A DNA stretch of 11,283 nt from UBA4055 sp036721445 (GTDB taxonomy: Bacteria > UBA4055), in NCBI GenBank assembly GCA_036721445.1, contig DAIMKZ010000075.1, forward strand, positions 1 to 11,283. The letters are read 5' to 3'. Both the position numbers and the translations under genes were made by a program. Shown piece by piece: positions 6,364-11,283 of the stretch (positions are counted from its first letter, which is position 1; each line of letters starts with the position of its first letter). Below the pieces are notes generated by a model. That model was not told the origin of the DNA. It saw nothing but the letters and a program-made list of their open reading frames with translations, and searched no databases.

Positions 6364-9234
6364 CTACGCCACCATTCCTTCAACGAACACTTCCACGAAC
6401 TCCTTCATCTTGGCAATGATCCTGTCCCCTATTTCTCTGGCTTTGAGGATGCTGGGTCTGTGGTCAAGGCATTTAAACACATCGTCCCGCAGCGGTTCCT
6501 GATCGCTGAAAATGTACGCATCAATTAAAGCTGAGAACTGCCTCTGGTCGAGATGCTCCTCGTCGCAGATCTTTTTGAGCGCGAGCCTCTTCTGTTCGTT
6601 CCAGAATTTTTCGAATTCGTCTTCGATCGAATCTATATCGTCGATGTGCGGCAGGTTCTCGTTTATAAATTTTTCGATAAGCTCGCGCTTGCTCCTCAGT
6701 TCGATCTCTCCTGCGATCTTGTCGAAAATGAATTTCTTCATCGCCTCTTCATCGGTCTTCTTATCCTGCTTCATCTTTCCGATGAGCTTGATGATGTACG
6801 CGACATTGATTATATCCCTGTGCAGGAGCTCAACCTCGAAATCTATATCGTCGAGTATGGATGATCTTTCCTTAGTCCTGTCGTTCTTAACCTTGTCGTA
6901 AAGATCGAGATATTTGCTTCGATAGTCCGCAAAGCTCTGCTCGGACATCGGAAGATCGTTCCAGCTGAAATCAACGTAGGATCTGAGCACATTGAGAAGT
7001 CGCATCAGTTCTCTGAAGATCTTTATGAATTTCAGCTCTTCCTCTTCGGAAATGAGACCGTTCACGCTGTCAACCGTAGGCGCTACCTTGAGCAGTTCGG
7101 AGAACGCGCCGCTGAATTTTCTCAGTACAGCCTCGTAAGGCGGTATGATTATATCTTCGATGGCTTCTTTGTTGGAGAACAGCGTGATCGCTTCGTCGAC
7201 CGCGCCTTTCAGGTTCCTGAAACAGAGGATGTTCCCCTGCGACTTTTTGCTTCCGTATATCCTGTTCGTCCTTGAGAATGCCTGAATGATGCCGTGATAT
7301 CTTAAGTTTTTGTCGACATAGAGAGTATTGACCTTCTTGGCGTCGAATCCGGTGAGGAACATATTTACAACAAGCAGGATATCGAGCCTGTCGTTATCGT
7401 TGAAAGTCTCCTTTTCGCGTTCTTTTAGCCTCTTGCTAATATCCTTGAAGTAATTCTCGTACAGCCTGCCGTCCTTTGCGGAATAGTTCGTGCCGTACAT
7501 CGCGTTGTAGTCGGTTATAAAATCATCCAGCTCTTCCCTGCTGTGCTTTGATCCGTAGACCGCGGGTGTTTCCGCCGCCATGGGCATATCTTCAAAATCT
7601 GAAATGTAATCGGCGACTTCTCCCGTGTCCTCGTTCGCGCCGTAGGTGAATATCGCGGCTATTCTCAGGTCATGCTCTCCGGCTTCCTTTCGGGCTTTGA
7701 ATATTTCGTAATATTTTATCAGATTGTCTATGCTGCCTGTCGCGAAGATGGCTGAGAATTCCCGTCTGTGGGTCTTTTCGTCATGGTACTTTATGATGTG
7801 GTCCGCTATTTTTTCAAGTCTTTCAGGTGAATCGAGGACTTCCTTTGTATCTATATCCTCGACCTCTATGTCAATGAAAGTATTTCCCTTCTGCCTGTAC
7901 CGCCCGATGTACTCAATGCTGAATTTGAGCACGTTCTGATCGTGTATCGCGTCGGTGATGACATATTTGTGAAGACATTCCCCGAAAAGGTCTTTTGTCG
8001 TCCTTCTGCCCAGGTCTGTTTTGAATGAATTCTCCGCGAAGATCGGCGTTCCGGTAAATCCGAAAAGCTGCCCGTGCTTAAAAAATCCCGTTATCCTTTT
8101 ATGCGTCTCCCCGAACTGGCTTCTGTGGCATTCGTCGAAAATAAATACTATATGTTCGTTTCTTAAATGGTCGATCTGATAACCGTAAACATCCCTGACC
8201 GCATTGTTGAGCTTCTGTATCGTCGTCACTATCAGCTTCGTATCGTCCTTCAGCTGTTCAAGCAGTCCTTTCGTATTCGAAGTGGTATCTACGCTGCCTT
8301 TTTTGAAATTATTGAACTCGTTCATGGTCTGATAATCGAGATCTTTCCTGTCCACTACGAAAACGACCTTTTTAACGGTCGGCATGTCCATTATTATCTG
8401 ACTTGCCTTGAAAGATGTGAGAGTCTTGCCCGAACCGGTCGTATGCCATATATAACCGTTCCCGCCGTCTTCCCGCACCTGCTTAATGACCGATTCCACC
8501 GCATAATACTGGTAGGGCCTTAATATCATCAGTTTGCCGAACGTTTCGTTGTGTACTATGTAATGGGATATCATCCGGCCTAGATGGTCCGTATTGAGGA
8601 ATGAAGAAGTGAATTTTGCAAGATCGGTGATGTTCCTGTTCTCTTCGTCCGCCCAGAAGAACGTCTGCATGAAATCCATATGACGGTTGTGCGCGAAATA
8701 TTTAGTGTTCACGCCGTCTGAGATAACGAACATCTGTACAAAGTTGAACAGACCCCTGTTGGTCCAGAATGAATGCCTCTGATACCTGATTATCTGATTG
8801 AAAGCCTCTTTCAGTTCGAGACCTCTCCGCTTCAGCTCGATCTGCACCAGCGGAAGACCGTTTATCAGTATCGTAACATCATACCTGTTCTTATATGTAC
8901 CGACCTGAGTGACCTGATTCGTGACCTGGAAAAGATTCCTGCCGCAGTCACCATCGTCAAAGAAACGCACATAGAAACTCTCACCGTCATCTCTTGTGAT
9001 ATGCAGCCTGTCCTTCAAAGTCTTCGACTTCTGAAAGATATTTCCCTTTTCCAGATGGTTCAGGATCGAACCGAACTCGGGATCCGAGAAAACAGTTTCA
9101 TTGAATTTGCTAAGCTGATCCTTCAGGTTAGAAAGAAGAGAATCCTCATCATGTATCTGAACTCTTTCATAACCGAGATCAGTAAGCTGAGAGATAAGAT
9201 TTGATTCAAGTATTGCTTCGGACTGAGTTTTCAT
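6364..9234 (-). CDS. hsdR: Type I restriction-modification system, restriction/translocase subunit HsdR (EcoR124I-like)
   Basis: ATP-driven DNA translocase and endonuclease subunit of a type I R-M complex, which acts with HsdM2S on unmodified DNA. At 956 residues it is close to EcoR124I HsdR (about 1038) and looks intact. The PD-(D/E)XK nuclease shows Asp119 (RYDVTILINGLPLV), Glu133 and Lys135 (IELKRR) and the QxxxY motif at 147-151 (QIIRY). SF2 helicase motifs follow in order: Walker A HTTGSGKT (264-271), DECH 367-370 (FIFDECHRSQFG), TGTP 394-397, motif V MFLTGFDAKK (625-634) and motif VI QAFSRTNR (651-658). The C-terminal helical region for complex assembly runs from about 690 to 956. The ATG has no recognisable Shine-Dalgarno sequence. 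The partner genes hsdM and hsdS are not in this window; they may lie beyond the AbiE and HigA genes on the right. Confidence 0.97.
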   Translation of the reverse strand: MKTQSEAILESNLISQLTDLGYERVQIHDEDSLLSNLKDQLSKFNETVFSDPEFGSILNHLEKGNIFQKSKTLKDRLHITRDDGESFYVRFFDDGDCGRNLFQVTNQVTQVGTYKNRYDVTILINGLPLVQIELKRRGLELKEAFNQIIRYQRHSFWTNRGLFNFVQMFVISDGVNTKYFAHNRHMDFMQTFFWADEENRNITDLAKFTSSFLNTDHLGRMISHYIVHNETFGKLMILRPYQYYAVESVIKQVREDGGNGYIWHTTGSGKTLTSFKASQIIMDMPTVKKVVFVVDRKDLDYQTMNEFNNFKKGSVDTTSNTKGLLEQLKDDTKLIVTTIQKLNNAVRDVYGYQIDHLRNEHIVFIFDECHRSQFGETHKRITGFFKHGQLFGFTGTPIFAENSFKTDLGRRTTKDLFGECLHKYVITDAIHDQNVLKFSIEYIGRYRQKGNTFIDIEVEDIDTKEVLDSPERLEKIADHIIKYHDEKTHRREFSAIFATGSIDNLIKYYEIFKARKEAGEHDLRIAAIFTYGANEDTGEVADYISDFEDMPMAAETPAVYGSKHSREELDDFITDYNAMYGTNYSAKDGRLYENYFKDISKRLKEREKETFNDNDRLDILLVVNMFLTGFDAKKVNTLYVDKNLRYHGIIQAFSRTNRIYGSKKSQGNILCFRNLKGAVDEAITLFSNKEAIEDIIIPPYEAVLRKFSGAFSELLKVAPTVDSVNGLISEEEELKFIKIFRELMRLLNVLRSYVDFSWNDLPMSEQSFADYRSKYLDLYDKVKNDRTKERSSILDDIDFEVELLHRDIINVAYIIKLIGKMKQDKKTDEEAMKKFIFDKIAGEIELRSKRELIEKFINENLPHIDDIDSIEDEFEKFWNEQKRLALKKICDEEHLDQRQFSALIDAYIFSDQEPLRDDVFKCLDHRPSILKAREIGDRIIAKMKEFVEVFVEGMVA

Positions 9235-9268
9235 TTGCGATCAACTACGTTTTTCGTATTACATTGCA

Positions 9269-9297
9269 AATATAATATTATTAGATTGGTTTTACAA
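9269..9297 (-). promoter_or_regulatory. Promoter of hsdR, overlapping the abiEii stop codon
   Basis: On the minus strand, -35 TTGTAA (9297-9292), a 17-base spacer and -10 TATATT (9274-9269). The TAA inside the -35 box is the stop codon of the AbiEii gene. The predicted start near 9262 gives a leader of about 28 bases. A small inverted repeat, TACG-5-CGTA (9246-9258), would lie at the 5' end of that RNA; it is too short to interpret. HsdR can therefore be expressed separately from the toxin-antitoxin operon. Confidence 0.75.
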
Positions 9298-10269
9298 CGA
9301 AATATGCCATTCTATTTCGGAAAGGCGGGAATGGATCTTTTTCAGCATTGAAATTAAATCATACTCATCTGGCAGGTCTCCCATAACAAGGCCTATGAAA
9401 GTTCCTGTATAAGTATTCCTTATTATTTCCCAGGTTTGTTCAGGTTCGCTGAAAATTATAGCTTTTGAAGGATGTTCATTCAACCATTTATTGTTATTGT
9501 TGAAACTTATCAGATCTTCTCTTCCAACTTCTTGTATCGTTGTATCAAAATTATCACAATTAAAGAATTTATCTATTTCAGTGTTTTTCAGCATCATATA
9601 CAGATCATAAATGTGCCTTACCTTAAAACCGAGATCTTCATAAGGGTTTTCCTGTCTTGAAAACCTTACAAGGCTCATGATCTTCTCACAGAGTGTTCTG
9701 TACACACTCAATGCCTGAACTGTAAAAGGTTTGAGTTCATATCTTTCAATCAATTCTGTCTGACCTTTATCCTTCATCATTTCTTCGATATAACAACTTA
9801 CTTTTTTCTCAATGAACGGTTCTGCATTTCCAAACCATGTAACTTCAAGGATGATGCTGTTCCTTACCTGCCCCAGGTCTTCTTTATATATTCTGTTATA
9901 ATTATGTGCAGTTTTTCTTATCCTTCCTCTTTTATTGGTCACATTTCCAATTTCTGTTTCAGGTATTAAATCAGACACCATTTTACTGATCTTTCGTAAT
10001 TTCTTTGTCATCTGAGCATCTGTTTCACCGTCTTTTCTGATCAGGATAATATCAATATCTTCCGAGAACCTGTCTATCAGCTTATAGCATTTTTCAAGAG
10101 ATGTACCACCTTTAAATACGGCATCATCTGAAAATTCCGAATTGAATATATGCTTTAAGATATAAGTGATCCAATAATCCTTTTCAATATAGCTTTCCGG
10201 TATTTTCTTTAGCTGAGACGCGGCAGTTACCGCCTGTTTAAACAGATCGGTATCTTCATGTAATTTCAT
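9292..10269 (-). CDS. AbiEii/AbiGii-family nucleotidyltransferase toxin
   Basis: Toxin of an AbiE-type (type IV) toxin-antitoxin and abortive-infection pair. The family consists of DNA-polymerase-beta-like nucleotidyltransferases; related toxins modify tRNA ends. In the 325-residue form, GGTSL (54-58) and SEDIDI (69-74) give the G-S/T loop and the two metal-binding aspartates. ILEVTWFG (about 140-147) is the next strand, and CEKIMSLVRF (about 194-203) followed by RHIYDLYMML (218-227) matches the later conserved Lys and Asp motifs. All motifs look intact. I place the start at the ATG at 10269-10267 because it overlaps the antitoxin stop as ATGA, a standard coupling arrangement; an in-frame TTG four codons earlier is less likely. 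The pair lies just upstream of hsdR. The sequence is visibly AT-rich. The specific target is not readable from the sequence. Confidence 0.92.
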   Translation of the reverse strand: MKLHEDTDLFKQAVTAASQLKKIPESYIEKDYWITYILKHIFNSEFSDDAVFKGGTSLEKCYKLIDRFSEDIDIILIRKDGETDAQMTKKLRKISKMVSDLIPETEIGNVTNKRGRIRKTAHNYNRIYKEDLGQVRNSIILEVTWFGNAEPFIEKKVSCYIEEMMKDKGQTELIERYELKPFTVQALSVYRTLCEKIMSLVRFSRQENPYEDLGFKVRHIYDLYMMLKNTEIDKFFNCDNFDTTIQEVGREDLISFNNNNKWLNEHPSKAIIFSEPEQTWEIIRNTYTGTFIGLVMGDLPDEYDLISMLKKIHSRLSEIEWHISL

Positions 10270-10991
10270 TTTATATTCCAATTTTTAACTGTCGGTAAGA
10301 TCTTTTCATTTAAACTTACTTTAAATTCTGAAAGCGGATTTATGCTTAGTTTCAATTTGCCGGTTTCCGAGATCATACCCGTATTTTCAAGAATCGATCC
10401 CAGGAATGCTCTTGTTCTGGGAGGATAATTGAAGGAATACTCAACTAATTCCTTTCTCTCTCTTTCAGATAACATTTTAATTTTTGATGTGATTATATTT
10501 ACAGCTGATTCTCTGTCAAGATCCGGGATCTTATTAAAATCCTTTAAAACATCTAATAACTGCAGCAGATTATAATTATCATCTGTTATATTAACATAAC
10601 TTTTGGCAGATTCGATTTTAAGAGAACCTGTATCAAATGATACTCTTTTATTAAAATATGCAATTTTAATTATTCTTGGTATCTGAGTTGTTAACATCAT
10701 ACTGTTGAATAAAGATAAACCTGTGATATAACCTTCTCTTTTTCCATTTTTGAACAGGTACGATTTCAATATCTCATCTTCTGATGGTCTTAGTTCTCCA
10801 AAAACAGATTTTACCGGTTTATAGAATACTCCGGGAGATAAACTTTTAATTATTCCTTTCTTCTTCAATCTTTCTATAGTTTTGGCAGCAGCAGAGAATT
10901 CGCTATTATTCAGCTTAAGATCTTTATAACCAAAAATACTGCCGGGTTTATATTTCTTCAATCTTGCTGATATGTTAGATGATATTGCCAC
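10266..10991 (-). CDS. AbiEi-like antitoxin/transcriptional regulator (DUF6088 type)
   Basis: Antitoxin partner of the AbiEii gene, 241 residues from a GTG start. The N-terminal part (about 5-60: ISARLKKYKPGSIFGYKDL, then AAAKTIERLKKKGIIKSL and PGVFYKP) has the shape of a winged helix-turn-helix as in AbiEi. The middle motif GYITGLSLFNSMMLTTQIP (87-105) is characteristic of the DUF6088/AbiEi-like group as I recall it. AbiEi antitoxins neutralise the toxin and also repress their own operon by binding inverted repeats in the promoter; a fitting repeat lies here at 11039-11070. The GTG start follows purine-rich AGGGCAAGAAGG in a leader of only about 20 bases. The end overlaps the toxin start by ATGA. 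AT-rich: one sampled 60-base row (10621-10680) is 23% GC. The family name is moderately sure; the antitoxin role is well supported by the gene pair. Confidence 0.85.
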   Translation of the reverse strand: MAISSNISARLKKYKPGSIFGYKDLKLNNSEFSAAAKTIERLKKKGIIKSLSPGVFYKPVKSVFGELRPSEDEILKSYLFKNGKREGYITGLSLFNSMMLTTQIPRIIKIAYFNKRVSFDTGSLKIESAKSYVNITDDNYNLLQLLDVLKDFNKIPDLDRESAVNIITSKIKMLSERERKELVEYSFNYPPRTRAFLGSILENTGMISETGKLKLSINPLSEFKVSLNEKILPTVKNWNIK

Positions 10992-11016
10992 CCTTCTTGC
11001 CCTGTTATTTATATGG

Positions 11017-11045
11017 AATATAACAAATACTGCTTAAAATGTCAA
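11017..11045 (-). promoter_or_regulatory. Promoter of the AbiE operon
   Basis: On the minus strand, -35 TTGACA (11045-11040, the consensus hexamer), a 17-base spacer and -10 TATATT (11022-11017). The predicted start near 11010 leaves a very short leader before the GTG start. This is the strongest of the five promoters in the window by match to consensus, and its -35 box lies inside one arm of an inverted repeat, which points to repression. Confidence 0.85.
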
Positions 11046-11070
11046 GTTTTTTACGCAATTTACTTGACAT
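11039..11070. promoter_or_regulatory. 9-bp inverted repeat over the AbiE -35 box (candidate AbiEi operator)
   Basis: ATGTCAAGT (11039-11047) and ACTTGACAT (11062-11070) are perfect reverse complements separated by 14 bases. One arm contains the -35 box of the AbiE promoter, so a bound dimer would block RNA polymerase. Established for AbiEi-type antitoxins: they bind inverted repeats in their promoter and autorepress. That this repeat is the site is inference. On the minus strand the hairpin is followed by TTTT, so a second reading is a weak terminator of the HigA-like gene; the low GC content of the stem and the 14-base loop make that less convincing. Confidence 0.55.
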
Positions 11071-11088
11071 AATAAAATCAACACGGTT

Positions 11089-11283
11089 TTACTTATTTCC
11101 GTAATTAGCTTTATCTTCAGCGACCTGAAGTTTTGTAACATCATTTTTAAGAATTTTATAATAATCAGTATCCTTTATCAGAACTTCCGCAGGGATACCA
11201 AGTTTAGCGTTCAGCGCTTTGATCATGTTCAGACTTAATTTGATCTTTCCGTTCAAAACTTCCGACACTTTACTTTTTGAACC
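11089..11283 (-). CDS. higA: HigA-like antitoxin, C-terminal part (5' end beyond right edge)
   Basis: An open frame of 64 codons plus a TAA stop enters from the right edge. It begins GSKSKVSEVLNGKIKLSLNM and continues IKALNAKLGIPAEVLIKD, which is the second half of the Xre-type helix-turn-helix of HigA antitoxins (recognition helix in SKSKVSEVLNGK, then the LGIPAEVLI signature). It is followed by a Lys/Asp-rich tail of about 25 residues. In such systems the toxin HigB usually precedes HigA and would lie outside this window. The gene ends 97 bases before the AbiE antitoxin, on the same strand but with a separate promoter between them. The family is clear from the motif; which HigBA subtype this is, and whether the toxin gene exists, cannot be seen. 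Confidence 0.85.
   Translation of the reverse strand, partial: GSKSKVSEVLNGKIKLSLNMIKALNAKLGIPAEVLIKDTDYYKILKNDVTKLQVAEDKANYGNK

Noticed and set aside
6512..6901. Plus-strand open frame of 129 codons, very rich in Ser, Phe and Leu
   Set aside because: The composition is that expected from reading the Glu/Lys/Asp-rich HsdR C-terminal helices on the opposite strand; no independent support.
8773..9204. 143-codon open frame on the plus strand, antisense to the hsdR N-terminal region
   Set aside because: It overlaps the conserved HsdR nuclease domain, shows no recognisable domain or good ribosome site, and open antisense frames of this length are common over a long gene.
10267..10281. TTG start four codons upstream for the AbiEii toxin
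   Set aside because: The ATG at 10269 overlaps the antitoxin stop as ATGA, the usual coupled arrangement, and the extra residues EYK add nothing conserved.
1..11283. CRISPR array, tRNA or rRNA genes, transposase or insertion-sequence ends
   Set aside because: Looked for on both strands; no spaced direct repeats, no tRNA-like cloverleaf arms with the conserved T-loop, and no transposase-like protein were seen.

Overview
The window looks like a chromosomal segment of a Gram-negative bacterium. The secreted proteins carry a C-terminal fibronectin-III variant with an SDDPY-type turn and a final FYRL/FYRV strand, and one protein has a CFI-box C-terminus. Both recall uncultured FCB-group candidate phyla (Cloacimonadota or Delongbacteria-like). 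That placement comes from remembered family style, not a search, so it is tentative. Every gene recognised lies on the minus strand, so transcription runs right to left. No gap between genes exceeds 113 bases, and no tRNA, rRNA, CRISPR array or insertion sequence was seen.

Right part (about 6360-11283), a defence-type block in transcription order: (i) the C-terminal part of a HigA-like antitoxin cut by the right edge; (ii) a two-gene AbiE-type toxin-antitoxin operon, with a DUF6088/AbiEi-like antitoxin overlapping an AbiEii nucleotidyltransferase by ATGA; (iii) a full-length type I restriction subunit HsdR of the EcoR124I kind. No hsdM or hsdS is present here. They may lie beyond the right edge, with the toxin-antitoxin genes inserted between them and hsdR. 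Sampled 60-base rows are much more AT-rich over the AbiE genes (23-32% GC) than in hsdR (43%) or the protease (52%).

Left part (about 1-6264), envelope and secreted proteins: (iv) a small secreted single-FnIII protein followed by a TPR protein with a CFI-box C-terminus; (v) a Met-rich, acidic exported protein resembling DUF4412/LolA-type proteins, followed after 3 bases by a 1114-residue secreted papain-like (C1) protease with Ig-like, jelly-roll, lectin-like and FnIII modules; (vi) a small mechanosensitive channel (MscS) whose last residues run off the left edge.

Five of the six transcription units start with the same visible promoter: a TTG-containing -35 box, exactly 17 bases, then TATATT preceded by T. 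The sixth unit's start is outside the window. A 9-bp inverted repeat overlaps the -35 box of the AbiE promoter and is a good candidate for its autoregulatory operator.
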